Below are positions 54,134-63,358 of a stretch of DNA of 64,000 nt, in pieces. The notes under the pieces are model-generated. The model worked only from the letters and a program-made list of their open reading frames with translations. It did not search any database and was not told the DNA's origin. The translations under genes were made by a program, and so were the position numbers. The stretch lies in assembly GCF_020982545.1 (NCBI RefSeq), contig NZ_JAJKLK010000022.1, positions 124,001 through 188,000 on the forward strand, written 5' to 3'. How positions within the stretch are numbered: the stretch's first letter is position 1; the number at the start of each line of letters is the position of its first letter. Source of the DNA: Streptomyces sp. MNU76. GTDB taxonomy: Bacteria; Actinomycetota; Actinomycetes; Streptomycetales; Streptomycetaceae.

Positions 54134-55873
54134 GTGACCAGTACCGCGTCCTCCACGGACACCCGGCAGGACCAGGCCACCGAAGACCCGCGGCCGTCGT
54201 GGCAGCACCGCCTGCGCCGTTTCGGCTACACGGCGGCGCCGAGAAGCGACGTCCGCACCCGGCTGGTGCCCCCGTACACCCGCCCCGGCCCGCGCTTCTG
54301 GGCCGTCCTCGGCGTGCGCGAGGAGGTCGCGGCCCGCCTCGTCCGCTGGTCGTCGTGGGGCGGTCCCCTGCTGGTCACGCTGCTCGCCGGGCTGATGCGG
54401 TTCCACAACCTGGGCAGCCCCAGGGCGGTGATCTTCGACGAGACGTACTACGCCAAGGACGCGTGGGCGATCGTCCACCGCGGTTACGAGGTCAACTGGG
54501 CCAAGAACGCCAACGAGCTGATCCTCCAGAACAACGGGAACGTCCCGATCCCGACGGACGCGGCGTACGTCGTGCACCCGCCCGTCGGCAAGTACGTGAT
54601 CGGTCTGGGCGAGCTGATGTTCGGCTTCGACCCGTTCGGCTGGCGCTTCATGACGGCCCTGCTCGGCACGCTCTCCGTCCTCATGCTGTGCCGGATCGGC
54701 CGCCGTATCTTCCGCTCGACGTTCCTCGGCTGCGTCGCGGGCGCGCTGATGGCCGTCGACGGACTGCACTTCGTGATGAGCCGCACGGCGCTGCTGGACC
54801 AGGTCCTGATGTTCTTCGTGCTGGCCGCGTTCGGCTGCCTGGCGATCGACCGTGACCGGGCACGCGCACGGCTGGCCGCCGCCCTCCCCCCGGGCGGCGA
54901 CGGGATCGTACGCCCCAACTCCCTCATCGCCGAGACGACCCGCCTCGGCTGGCGCCCGTACCGCTGGCTGGCCGGCCTCTGCCTGGGCCTGGCGCTCGGC
55001 ACCAAGTGGAACGCCCTGTACTTCATGGTGTTCTTCGGGATCATGACGGTGCTCTGGGACTACGCGGCCCGCAAGGTCGCCGGCGCCCGTCGGCCGCTGA
55101 TCGCGACGATGCAGCGCGACCTGGGCCTCGCGTTCCTGTCCACGGTCCCGGTGATGATCGCCACCTACCTGGTGTCCTGGACGGGCTGGATCCTCTCCCC
55201 CGACGACGGCTCCGGCGGCTACTACCGCAACTGGGCCGCGACCGAGGGCAAGGGCGGCTGGTTCAGCTGGTTGCCGGACTGGCTGCGCAGCCTGTGGCAC
55301 TACGAGCACGCGGTCTACGAGTTCCACGTCGGCCTGTCGTCCCCGCACACGTACCAGTCGAACCCGTGGAGCTGGATCGTCCTCGGCCGCCCGGTCTCGT
55401 ACTTCTACGAGTCCCCGTCGCCCGGCAAGGACGGCTGCGCGGCCGACACCGCCGACAAGTGCGCCCGCGAGGTCCTGGCCATCGGCACGCCGCTGCTGTG
55501 GTGGGCCGCCGCGTTCGCCGTCGTCTACGTCCTGTGGCGCTGGTTCTTCCGTCGCGACTGGCGCGCGGGCGCGATCGCCTGCGGCATCGCCGCCGGCTAC
55601 CTCCCCTGGTTCCTCTACCAGGAACGCACGATCTTCTTCTTCTACGCCGTCGTCTTCCTCCCCTTCCTCTGCCTCGCGGTCACGATGATGATCGGCGCGA
55701 TCCTCGGCCCACCCGGCGCCCCGGAACGCCGCCGAGTAGCGGGCGCGGCAGCCGCCGGCGTCCTGTTCCTCCTCATCACCTGGAACTTCATCTACTTCTG
55801 GCCCCTGTACACGGGCGAACCGATCCCCATCGACAACTGGCGGTCGCGGATGTGGATGGACACCTGGGTCTAG
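54134..55873 (+). CDS. pmt: protein O-mannosyltransferase (GT39)
   Basis: A 579-residue multi-pass membrane enzyme that moves mannose from polyprenyl-phosphate-mannose to Ser/Thr of exported proteins. About ten membrane segments. The acidic catalytic pair is in AVIFDETYYAKDAW (about 96) and a second conserved loop reads VVHPPVGKYVIGLGE. Later, SYQ-type loop residues HTYQSNPWSWIVLGRP are also family-typical. GTG 54134 gives the family length. In S. coelicolor pmt mutants lose a phage receptor glycoprotein and become sensitive to wall-active antibiotics, which fits two PBP genes next to it. Confidence 0.95.
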   Translation: MTSTASSTDTRQDQATEDPRPSWQHRLRRFGYTAAPRSDVRTRLVPPYTRPGPRFWAVLGVREEVAARLVRWSSWGGPLLVTLLAGLMRFHNLGSPRAVIFDETYYAKDAWAIVHRGYEVNWAKNANELILQNNGNVPIPTDAAYVVHPPVGKYVIGLGELMFGFDPFGWRFMTALLGTLSVLMLCRIGRRIFRSTFLGCVAGALMAVDGLHFVMSRTALLDQVLMFFVLAAFGCLAIDRDRARARLAAALPPGGDGIVRPNSLIAETTRLGWRPYRWLAGLCLGLALGTKWNALYFMVFFGIMTVLWDYAARKVAGARRPLIATMQRDLGLAFLSTVPVMIATYLVSWTGWILSPDDGSGGYYRNWAATEGKGGWFSWLPDWLRSLWHYEHAVYEFHVGLSSPHTYQSNPWSWIVLGRPVSYFYESPSPGKDGCAADTADKCAREVLAIGTPLLWWAAAFAVVYVLWRWFFRRDWRAGAIACGIAAGYLPWFLYQERTIFFFYAVVFLPFLCLAVTMMIGAILGPPGAPERRRVAGAAAAGVLFLLITWNFIYFWPLYTGEPIPIDNWRSRMWMDTWV

Positions 55874-56080
55874 CGTGGCCGGATATGTGAGCACTACGGC
55901 CTGAAAGCGGGCCTTCGGATCCGTACGGCTAACAATCAGGGCACACACAGGAAGCATTGTTCCCACGCGTTACTCCCCCGTGTTTACAGTGAGCCTCGGC
56001 AAGCGGTTTCTGAACGTGTTCAAAGGGTGTTCGGGGCCGGACGGGAAGCCACTACGGGGTAACGGGGAAGGGGACGCGTC

Positions 56081-57715
56081 ATGCGCAAGGGGGTCAAGGT
56101 CGCCATGGTCGGCGGGGTGCTCGCCGCGATGGTGGGGGGCGCCGGGTACGGCGGGTACAACATCGTGACCGCGCTCAACAGGGACGGCGGGGGCGTGGAG
56201 AAACGCACCGGGCCGCCCGGCGAGGACGAGGTGCGGCAGACCACGGAGAAGTTCTTCGCCGCCTGGGAGAAGGGGGACGCGGCCACGGCCTCCTCGTACA
56301 CGAACGACGCGGTGGCCGCGCAGGCCGTGTTCGGCAGCTTCGTCGACGCCGCGCGGATCGCGGACGTGAGGATCGAGCCGGGCAAACCCACCGGCTCGGG
56401 GGACAGGACCGTCCCGTACTCCGTCGCCGCCACGGTGTCGTACGACGGCAAGAGCAAGAAGCTCGCCTACGAGAGCCGGCTGACCGTCGTACGGGGGAAG
56501 ACCACCGGGCGGGCCCTGATCGACTGGCGGCCGTCCGTCGTGCACCCCGAGCTGAAGGCCGGCGACACCCTGTTCCTCGGCGAGGCGGCGGCGCCGCCCA
56601 TCGAGGCCGTGGACCGGAACGGCAAGGTGCTGACCAAGGAGAAGTACCCCTCCCTCGGGCCGATCCTCGACACCCTGCGGGAACGGTACGGCCCCGACGC
56701 GGGCGGCACCCCCGGCGTCGAACTGGGCATCCGGCACACCACCACGAACGCGGGCGACACCACCCTGCTGACCCTCGCCGAGGGCAAGGCGGGCAAGCTG
56801 GAGACCACGATCAGCGCGGGGGTGCAGGCGGCGGCCGAGAAGGCGGTCAAGAAGTTCGGGGAGTCGTCGGTGGTCGCGCTGCAGCCCAGCACCGGGCAGG
56901 TGCTGGCCGTCGCCAACAACCGCAGCGACGGCTTCAACGCGGCCTTCCAGGGCGAACTGCCGCCCGGCTCCACCATGAAGATCATCACCGCCGCGATGCT
57001 CATCGACAACGGCGTGACCTCCATGAACGGCCCCGCCCCCTGCCCCGACACGGCCACCTGGCAGAGCCAGACCTTCAAGAACCTGCCGGGTCTCAAGGCC
57101 GACGAGACGGCGAACGCCACGCTCGCCAACAGCTTCGAGCGGTCCTGCAACACGGCCTTCATCAAGCTGATCGACGAAGAGCCGCTGACCGACGCGTCGT
57201 TGACCGAGGAGACGCAGGAACGGTTCGGGATCGGCCGGGACGACTGGAAGACGGGCATCGCCTCCATGGACGGCAAGGTGCCGCCGTCCGGCGGGCCGAA
57301 CCGGGCCGCCAACGCGATCGGGCAGGGCGACGTGCTCATGAACCCGCTGAACATGGCGTCGGTGACGTCCACGGCGATCACGGGGCGGTTCCGGCAGCCG
57401 TATCTGGTGTCGCCGAAGCTGGACGAGCGGGAGTTGGCCACGGCGGAGGGGTTGAAGGCCGGTACAGCGTCGCAGTTGAAGCAGATGATGAGGCTGACCG
57501 CGACGCAGGGGACCGCGAAGACCGTCATGGCCGGGCTGAGCGGGGACATCGGGGCGAAGACCGGGTCCGCGGAGATCGACGGGCAGGCGGTGGCGGACAG
57601 TTGGTTCACCGGGTTCCGTGGGGATGTGGCCGCGGCGGCGATGTCGGAGGGGGGTGGCCGCGGAGGTGAGGCGGCCGGTCCGATCGTGGTGGATGTGCTT
57701 CGGGCCGGGGGGTGA
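56081..57715 (+). CDS. penicillin-binding transpeptidase with MecA-type N-terminal domain (first)
   Basis: A 544-residue class B PBP. A single membrane anchor (MVGGVLAAMVGGAGYGGY) starts it, then an NTF2-like MecA_N domain (about 45-155: EKFFAAWEKGDAATASSYT) and the transpeptidase. Active site: PGSTMKI with Ser297 and Lys300, RSCNTAF with Ser355-Cys-Asn, and GAKTGSAEI (K-T-G). The N-terminal domain is that of the Staphylococcus PBP2a class, which in other organisms gives low beta-lactam affinity. It is followed by a close paralogue 338 bases downstream. Confidence 0.94.
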   Translation: MRKGVKVAMVGGVLAAMVGGAGYGGYNIVTALNRDGGGVEKRTGPPGEDEVRQTTEKFFAAWEKGDAATASSYTNDAVAAQAVFGSFVDAARIADVRIEPGKPTGSGDRTVPYSVAATVSYDGKSKKLAYESRLTVVRGKTTGRALIDWRPSVVHPELKAGDTLFLGEAAAPPIEAVDRNGKVLTKEKYPSLGPILDTLRERYGPDAGGTPGVELGIRHTTTNAGDTTLLTLAEGKAGKLETTISAGVQAAAEKAVKKFGESSVVALQPSTGQVLAVANNRSDGFNAAFQGELPPGSTMKIITAAMLIDNGVTSMNGPAPCPDTATWQSQTFKNLPGLKADETANATLANSFERSCNTAFIKLIDEEPLTDASLTEETQERFGIGRDDWKTGIASMDGKVPPSGGPNRAANAIGQGDVLMNPLNMASVTSTAITGRFRQPYLVSPKLDERELATAEGLKAGTASQLKQMMRLTATQGTAKTVMAGLSGDIGAKTGSAEIDGQAVADSWFTGFRGDVAAAAMSEGGGRGGEAAGPIVVDVLRAGG

Positions 57716-57799
57716 GTGTGGCTCGGGTGGCCACATCACCGGGCCTGGGGTGATCTACGGTTCGCGCCGGTCGAGGTTGCGGAATCGTTGCGGGGTGCG

Positions 57800-57945
57800 G
57801 TGCGTGGGGGCTGATCGCGCAGTTCCCCGCGCCCCTGAAAAGCCGGGGCCGCGCCCCGCGCTTTTCAGCCTCGCGCGACCTCCGCTTTCAACCCGGCGGG
57901 GCCTGGTCTTTCAGGGGCGCGGGGAACTGCGCGAGAAGCCTCACC
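57800..57945. repeat. GCGCGGGGAACTGCGCGA palindromic repeat, copy I
   Basis: A complete copy: GCGTGGGGGCTGATCGCGCA, GTTCCCCGCGCCCCTGAAA, a centre with CTTTTCAGCC, then TTTCAGGGGCGCGGGGAACT and GCGCGAGAAGCCTCACC. It occupies the gap between the two PBP genes. Confidence 0.85.
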
Positions 57946-58053
57946 GGGCCCGCGGTTAACAGCGGCCCGGCCCACGGAGTGATCCTCGGGACTCTAGTGT
58001 GGTGGTTCTCGTTGAGGAACGAGAGGCAGCCGGGGGCAGCGGAAGGTCGGAGC

Positions 58054-59823
58054 GTGGGTAAGAGAAGGCGTGTCGACGAGCGGAAGACCGCGAAGTCGGG
58101 AAGGTCACGGCGGCACCTCGTGCTGGGCGGAGTCGCGGTCGCGGCCCTCGGCGGCGGCGCGATGGCCGTGTACACGGTGTTCGGCGCCGGCGCGGCCGCC
58201 GAGGACGGCTCGGCCGACGGCAAGGCCGTGAAGAGCGGCCCCCTGTCCGCCGCCGAGGTCCGCACCGCCGCGACCACGTTCCTCACGGCCTGGCAGAAGG
58301 GCACGGTCGCGAAGGCCGCCGCCGCCACCGACGACTCGGCGGCCGCCACGGCGGCGCTGACCGGCTTCACCAAGGACGCCCACATCAAGGACGTCACCCT
58401 CACCCGAGGCAAGCGCGCGGGCGACGAGGTGCCGTTCACGGTGAAGGGCACGGTCTCCTTCAAGGGCACCCAGAAGCCGCTGACCTACAAGTCCGCCCTC
58501 ACCGTCGTACGGGCGAAGAAGGACGGCGAACCCGTCGTCGACTGGCAGCCGTCCGTCGTCCACCCCGAACTCGCCGAGGGCGACCGGCTGGTGACCGGCG
58601 AGGCCGGCACTCCCCCGGTGAAGGCCCTCGACCGGGACGGCGGCGAGCTGACGACCGAGAAGTACCCGTCGCTGGGCTCGGTGCTGGACGGTCTACGGGA
58701 GAAGTACGGCAAGAAGGCGGGCGGCAAGGCGGGGGTCGAGCTGCGGATCGTCCGCGCCGACCCGGCCGAGGACGGGCCCGACGGCAAGTCCTCCGCCGAG
58801 CCCACGGACTCCGCCAGGTCCGCGAACTCCACCAAGTCCAGCAAGTCGACCAGGTCCACCAAGGAGAAGGCCGCCGACAGGACGCTGCTGGAGCTGAGCG
58901 AGGGCACCCCGGGAGAGGTGAGGACGACGCTCAGTCCGGTGCTGCAGGCCGCCGCCGAGGAGAAGGTGGCGGCCACGAAGCGGGCGTCGGTGGTCGTGAT
59001 GCGCCCCTCGACCGGCGAGATCCTGGCCGCGGCCAACTCCAGCAGCTTCAACGTGGCGTTCCAGGGCTCGCTGGCCCCCGGCTCCACGATGAAGATCGTG
59101 TCGTCGGCCCTGCTCATCGACAAGGGCCTGGCCTCGGCGGACAAGGGCCACCCGTGCCCCAAGTACTCGTCGTACGGCGGCTGGAAGTTCCAGAACGACG
59201 ACAAGTTCGAGATCAAGGGCGGGACGTTCAAGGCGAGTTTCGCCCGCTCCTGCAACACCGCCTTCATCTCCCAGGCGAAGAAGCTGGACGACGACTCCCT
59301 GACCAAGGAGGCCCAGCAGGTCTTCGGGCTCGGACTGAACAACTGGGCCATCGGCGTCTCCAGCTTCGACGGCGCGGTGCCGGTGCAGAGCGCCGCCCCG
59401 ATGGCGGCCTCGCTCATCGGCCAGGGCGGGGTGCGGATGAACCCGCTGAACATGGCGTCGGTGGTCGCGACGGCCAAGACGGGCGTCTTCAAGCAGCCCT
59501 ACCTGGTCCCACCGTCCGTCGACGACCGCACCCTGGCCACCGCCTCCCGGCCCATGTCCGAGACGGTCCGCGCCCAGCTGCGGGAACTCCTCCAGTACAC
59601 CGCCGCGGCCGGTACGGCGGCCGAGACGATGTCCGGCCTCGGGCCCGACTACGGCGCCAAGACCGGAACGGCCGAGGTCGACGGCCAGAAGAAGCCCAAC
59701 GGCTGGTTCACCGCCTGGAAGGGCGACCTGGCCTCCGCCGGGGTCGTCCAGCAGGGCGGCCACGGCAGCGAGTCGGCGGGCCCGATCGTGGCCGCGCTGC
59801 TCAAGGCGGGCAGTGGCGGCTGA
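58054..59823 (+). CDS. penicillin-binding transpeptidase with MecA-type N-terminal domain (second)
   Basis: A 589-residue paralogue of the upstream PBP. GTG 58054 has GGAAGG upstream and leads into a basic stretch (GKRRRVDERKTAK) and a membrane anchor (HLVLGGVAVAALGGGAMAVY). The MecA_N-like domain (TFLTAWQKGTVAKAAAATD) is followed by a Ser/Lys-rich insertion (STKSSKSTRSTKEK, about 270-290) absent from the first copy. Transpeptidase motifs are complete: APGSTMKIVSS, RSCNTAF and GAKTGTAEV. The tandem layout points to duplication. Confidence 0.93.
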   Translation: MGKRRRVDERKTAKSGRSRRHLVLGGVAVAALGGGAMAVYTVFGAGAAAEDGSADGKAVKSGPLSAAEVRTAATTFLTAWQKGTVAKAAAATDDSAAATAALTGFTKDAHIKDVTLTRGKRAGDEVPFTVKGTVSFKGTQKPLTYKSALTVVRAKKDGEPVVDWQPSVVHPELAEGDRLVTGEAGTPPVKALDRDGGELTTEKYPSLGSVLDGLREKYGKKAGGKAGVELRIVRADPAEDGPDGKSSAEPTDSARSANSTKSSKSTRSTKEKAADRTLLELSEGTPGEVRTTLSPVLQAAAEEKVAATKRASVVVMRPSTGEILAAANSSSFNVAFQGSLAPGSTMKIVSSALLIDKGLASADKGHPCPKYSSYGGWKFQNDDKFEIKGGTFKASFARSCNTAFISQAKKLDDDSLTKEAQQVFGLGLNNWAIGVSSFDGAVPVQSAAPMAASLIGQGGVRMNPLNMASVVATAKTGVFKQPYLVPPSVDDRTLATASRPMSETVRAQLRELLQYTAAAGTAAETMSGLGPDYGAKTGTAEVDGQKKPNGWFTAWKGDLASAGVVQQGGHGSESAGPIVAALLKAGSGG

Positions 59824-59897
59824 GCGACGGCGCGCACGAGACGCGAGGCGAGACCGGCCGGCGGCCGGCCGGGCGGGCAGCCAGGTGGGCGGGCGGT

Positions 59898-60557
59898 TCA
59901 ACCGCCGGCGGCGTCCGTCCGCTGCACGGAGCGCTCCTGGATCGGCATCTCCTCGTACGGGTCGGACGACGGCCGCAGACACCAGTCGAGCATCGACGGC
60001 CAGGGCCCGTAACCCGAGTCCGGGTTGAGGTGGGCCTCGCCGGGCAGCACATCGGCGGGCAGGCCGAGGGGGCTCGCGTACGCGGTGGCCGCGCCCGGCA
60101 GGCAGTACGGGTCGTTGTCGCTGCCGACGACCCGGGTGTACGTGGCCGACGCGGCCAGCCGCTCCGGGGTCAGCGGCGGCGGGGCGAACTCGGCGATCTC
60201 CGGCTGCTTCAGGGCGAACTCGGGGGACGGCGGGGCCACGAGGAGGACGCGGTCGACGGGGCCGGACAGGATGCCGTCCCGGGCGACCGCGTGCAGCCAC
60301 AGCAGACAGGCCAGGCTGTGGCAGACCACCGTGATCCGCCGCCCCGCCAACTCGCCGAGCAGCGCGTCCAGTTCCGCGAGCCAGCGCTCCAGGTCCGGGT
60401 CGTCCGCCTCCGGGAGCTGCGGGTAGGCGACCTCGTGGCCCAGGTCGGTGAGGCGGTCGGCCAGCCAGTGCTGCCAGTGGGCGGGCGGGCGGTGGTTCTG
60501 CCAGCCGTGCAGGATGAGGAAGGCGCGGGTGTCGTCGGCGGGTGGGGTTTCTGTCAT
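59898..60557 (-). CDS. RBBP9/YdeN-type alpha/beta hydrolase
   Basis: A 219-residue serine hydrolase. FLILHGWQNHRPPAHWQHWL opens the fold, the nucleophile is in VVCHSLACLLWLH, the Asp in VGSDNDPYC, and the His in GEAHLNPDSGYGPWP. The W-Q/N-H opening and the G-H-x-N/S-G-Y end are the YdeN/RBBP9 pattern. It converges on the second PBP gene (74-base gap with a GGCCGGC-rich run) and is divergent from the YbaK gene. Confidence 0.9.
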   Translation of the reverse strand: MTETPPADDTRAFLILHGWQNHRPPAHWQHWLADRLTDLGHEVAYPQLPEADDPDLERWLAELDALLGELAGRRITVVCHSLACLLWLHAVARDGILSGPVDRVLLVAPPSPEFALKQPEIAEFAPPPLTPERLAASATYTRVVGSDNDPYCLPGAATAYASPLGLPADVLPGEAHLNPDSGYGPWPSMLDWCLRPSSDPYEEMPIQERSVQRTDAAGG

Positions 60558-60641
60558 CCCCCGATCGTCAGCGAAACGGATCAGTCGGTCCAGTGCCGTC
60601 TCTGTTGCTGGATGAGTTCTCGGGTGGCGGGGCTGGTGCGT

Positions 60642-60800
60642 TGTCGGGTGCGGGTGGGTGGGGGCTGGTCGCGCAGTTCCCCGCGCCCCTGAGAACCAGG
60701 CCCCACGGGCCTGAGGAGCACGGGGCGCAGCCCCTGCTTCTCAGGGGCGCGGGGAACTGCGCGAGAAGCCCCACCGGCCCCGCACCGACGACGCACCCCG
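60642..60800. repeat. GCGCGGGGAACTGCGCGA palindromic repeat, copy J
   Basis: The clearest copy: TTGTCGGGTGCGGGTGGGTG, GGGGCTGGTCGCGCAGTTCC and CCGCGCCCCTGAGAAC face TTCTCAGGGGCGCGGGGAAC, TGCGCGAGAAGCCCC and CCGCACCGACGACGC, with an inner hairpin (CCCCACGGGCCTGAGG). It sits in a divergent promoter region (hydrolase/YbaK), so it is not simply a terminator. Confidence 0.9.
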
Positions 60801-60846
60801 ACAACCCACTCGCATGCCCACTACACCCACCACTACCGTGCCGCAC

Positions 60847-61380
60847 ATGACCACCGACGCACAGGACACCACCGACTCCGGAGCCCACCCACTCTTCACC
60901 GAGGCACTCACCACCCTGGGCCTCGACGAACTGCACGACCGCATCCGCCGTTTCCCGGAGGCCACCCGCACCGCGGCGGAGGCGGCCGCCGCCCTCGGCT
61001 GTGAGCTGAGCGAGATCTGCAAGTCGCTGATCTTCGCGGCGGACGGCGTCGCCGTGCTGGTGCTCATGGACGGCGCCTCCCGCGTCGACGTGGAGCTGGT
61101 CCGGCGTGAGCTCGGCGCCACGAAGGTCGCCCGCGCCCGCGCCGACGTCGTACGCGAGACGACCGGGTACGCGATCGGCGGGGTCCCGCCCTTCGGGCAC
61201 CGGACGAGGACACGCGTCCTCGCGGACCGCTCGCTCCTCGCGCACGCGACGGTGTGGGCGGCGGCCGGCACGCCGTACACCGTCTTCCCCATGGAGCCCA
61301 GGGCCCTGATCGCACACGCGGGCGCCACCCTGGTGGACGTCCGGGAGACCGCGGCCGCCGCCGGCGAGCCGGACGCGTGA
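60847..61380 (+). CDS. YbaK/EbsC-type aminoacyl-tRNA deacylase
   Basis: A 177-residue single-domain editing protein. CELSEICKSLIFAADG and the catalytic Lys in that helix, then RADVVRETTGYAIGGVPPFGH and the late VFPMEPRALIAHAGATLVDV are the YbaK/ProX pattern; the G-G-V-P-P-F-G-H loop is the active site. ATG 60847 is preferred over 60814 because the 33 bases between lie in Thr/Pro-rich non-conserved sequence. It overlaps the EamA gene by GTGA. Confidence 0.92.
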   Translation: MTTDAQDTTDSGAHPLFTEALTTLGLDELHDRIRRFPEATRTAAEAAAALGCELSEICKSLIFAADGVAVLVLMDGASRVDVELVRRELGATKVARARADVVRETTGYAIGGVPPFGHRTRTRVLADRSLLAHATVWAAAGTPYTVFPMEPRALIAHAGATLVDVRETAAAAGEPDA

Positions 61381-62222
61381 CGCCGCTCGTCACCGCGGCG
61401 GTGCTGCTCGCCGCCGTGACCCACGCCAGCTGGAACGCGATCGCGCACAGGATCACGGACAAGCTCGTCGGGTTCACGCTGATAGCCGGCGGCGGCGCGC
61501 TGATCGGGTTCGCGATGGTGCCCTTCGTGCCGCTCCCGGAGCCTGCCGCGTGGCCGTACCTGATCGCGTCGGTGGTCATTCACCTCGTGTACTACGTGCT
61601 GCTGATGACGTCCTTCCGGCTGGGCGACTTCGGCCAGGCGTACCCGATCGCACGCGGCTCCGCGCCCCTCGTCGTCACCGTCCTCGCCGCGGTCTTCGCG
61701 GACGAGGTGCCGGACGGCTGGGCGACGGCCGGGATCCTGCTGAGCTGCGCCGGGCTGACGGGCGTCGCGCTGTGGGGACTGCGCGGCGGCCGGCCGCACT
61801 GGGCGGCGATCGGGGCGGCGCTGGCCACCGGCCTGTCGATCGCCGCGTACACGGTCGTGGACGGCCTCGGTGTCCGGGCCTCCGGGTCCACGATGGCCTA
61901 CATCGCCTGGCTGATGGCGCTGGAGGGGCTCGCGATCCCCGCGTACGCGGCCTGGCGGTGGCGCGGAGAGACGGTCGCGCGCCTCCGACCGTACGCCGGT
62001 GTGGGCCTCCTCGGCGCCGCGCTGTCCGTGGCGGCGTACGGGCTGGTCCTGTGGGCCCAGACGAAGGCCGAGTTGGCACCCATCGCGGCCCTGCGGGAGT
62101 CGTCGATCATCGTGGGGGCGGCGATCGGCGCGGTGCTCTTCAAGGAACGGTTCGGAGCGCCCCGCCTGGTGGCTGCGGGACTACTGGTGGTGGGGATCGG
62201 GCTGATGCTGCGGGCCGGGTAG
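61377..62222 (+). CDS. EamA/DMT family transporter
   Basis: A 281-residue membrane protein with ten membrane segments in two EamA halves; the first includes THASWNAIAHRITDK and AYPIARGSAPLVVTVLA, the second SIIVGAAIGAVLFKERFGAP. DMT carriers export or import small metabolites; the substrate is unknown. GTG 61377 overlaps the YbaK stop by four bases, so both are one operon. Confidence 0.92.
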   Translation: MTPLVTAAVLLAAVTHASWNAIAHRITDKLVGFTLIAGGGALIGFAMVPFVPLPEPAAWPYLIASVVIHLVYYVLLMTSFRLGDFGQAYPIARGSAPLVVTVLAAVFADEVPDGWATAGILLSCAGLTGVALWGLRGGRPHWAAIGAALATGLSIAAYTVVDGLGVRASGSTMAYIAWLMALEGLAIPAYAAWRWRGETVARLRPYAGVGLLGAALSVAAYGLVLWAQTKAELAPIAALRESSIIVGAAIGAVLFKERFGAPRLVAAGLLVVGIGLMLRAG

Positions 62223-62318
62223 CTGTATCGCTTCTGCCTCACTCGTTCGAGCGGTGAGAACGTCATCGTGCCCGATACGCTGACGCATGGGATCAAAATC
62301 GCGCCCATGGGAGCATCC

Positions 62319-62672
62319 ATGACCACCTCCGCCGCTGGGCAACCGCTCGTCCCGCAACCCCCTGCGACGGTTGCCGCGCTGCGGCAGGCCATCAGGCAGA
62401 TCGCGCCTGCCGCGCTGCCTGCCTTCACTCGGGAGCTGGACCATGCGGCCGACCAGTCCCGACAAGGCTCCGATCTGGCGCCGCTCCAGCGGTTTGTGAC
62501 CCAGTGGGCCGTCTACGTTCACATCCAGCGCCAGCCTGAGATGGCGGCAGAGTTCCGTCGCTGGGAAGACGCCGCCGAGTTGGGCGACGCGGCCCAGGCA
62601 CGGCGGGCCGCCGGTGAGATCGGGCGAATCCTGGACGCGGCCCACAGGGCGATCGGTTTCCCGGCCCGGTGA
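62319..62672 (+). CDS. DUF6247-like antitoxin-type protein
   Basis: A 117-residue protein from ATG 62319 (GGGAG five bases upstream; ATG 62307 and GTG 62268 are longer options). It is mostly helical, with PATVAALRQAIRQIAPAALP, TRELDHAADQSRQ and RRWEDAAELG. I recognise it as DUF6247, seen in Streptomyces upstream of a small RelE/ParE-like gene, as here. The stop overlaps the GTG of that gene (GTGA), the usual antitoxin-toxin arrangement. Confidence 0.72.
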   Translation: MTTSAAGQPLVPQPPATVAALRQAIRQIAPAALPAFTRELDHAADQSRQGSDLAPLQRFVTQWAVYVHIQRQPEMAAEFRRWEDAAELGDAAQARRAAGEIGRILDAAHRAIGFPAR

Positions 62673-62941
62673 AGGCTGACTGGCGCTGGGAGTACGACCC
62701 CGATCACGACCACGTAGCGGGCGGAATCCCCACTCACGTGGTCGCGGAAGTGGAGCGTCTGGCCGGCCAACTCGTCGACCTCGCCAGGGTCGGCGTTGAT
62801 GTCAGCGACCTCGGGAACGGCCCCCGACCAGGTGGTCTGCGCCGTATGGACGCTGCCGACGGGTGGTTCTAGTTCCTGGTTGCCCCGCGCGATCCGTTGA
62901 TCATCATCGTCCGGGTCGTTCCGCCGTTCGACGCACTGTAG
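62669..62941 (+). pseudogene. small toxin-like protein with internal amber stop
   Basis: GTG 62669 opens VKADWRWEYDPDHDHVAGGI, and a TAG at 62870-62872 ends it after 67 residues (GWF). The frame goes on past the stop without other breaks: FLVAPRDPLIIIVRVVPPFD, ending at TAG 62939-62941, 90 codons in all. The C-terminal strand looks like a RelE/ParE-type end. A single G-to-A change (TGG Trp to TAG) explains it, so the toxin is probably inactive while its putative antitoxin remains. Confidence 0.65.
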
Positions 62942-63082
62942 CCATCGGTCTCGCGGCGGCGCACGGACTGGTGAGCGATGCCCTGCGGACGAAGGGGCGG
63001 GCGTCGGGCGGGGCAGGCGCAGGTCGTGCATCCGTCGGCGGGGAGGAGCACTCTGGAAAGAGCGGTTCCGGAGGTGATCGTC

Positions 63083-63358
63083 ATGATGAAAACCGCTGTC
63101 GGATGGCACATCGAGCTGGAGTTCCAGGAGGACGATCAGCGCACACGGGCGGCGGCCCTCGTACGGCTCCCCGACGGGAAGGAAGTACGCGCCAACGGCT
63201 ACGCCAGCCGCCACCAGACCGACGCCAATCAGCCCCGGGTCGGCGAGGAGATAGCCGGGGCCAGGGCCTTGAACGAGCTCGCCATGAAGCTCCTCACCAA
63301 GGCCCACGACGAGATAGACGAGGCATCGGGCAGGACGTCCCACCCGATAGCCCTCTGA
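63083..63358 (+). CDS. DUF1876 family protein
   Basis: A 91-residue protein. GGAGG lies six bases before ATG 63083 (a second ATG follows directly). TAVGWHIELEFQEDDQRTRA, then VRLPDGKEVRANGYASRHQ and VGEEIAGARALNELAMKLL are the DUF1876 pattern (dsRBD-like fold). It is widespread in actinobacteria; no function is established. It is single, not in an operon. Confidence 0.85.
   Translation: MMKTAVGWHIELEFQEDDQRTRAAALVRLPDGKEVRANGYASRHQTDANQPRVGEEIAGARALNELAMKLLTKAHDEIDEASGRTSHPIAL

Noticed and set aside
59850..59875. GGCCGGCGGCCGGCC run as a terminator between convergent genes
   Set aside because: Self-complementary but not a clean stem-loop; too weak to list as a feature.
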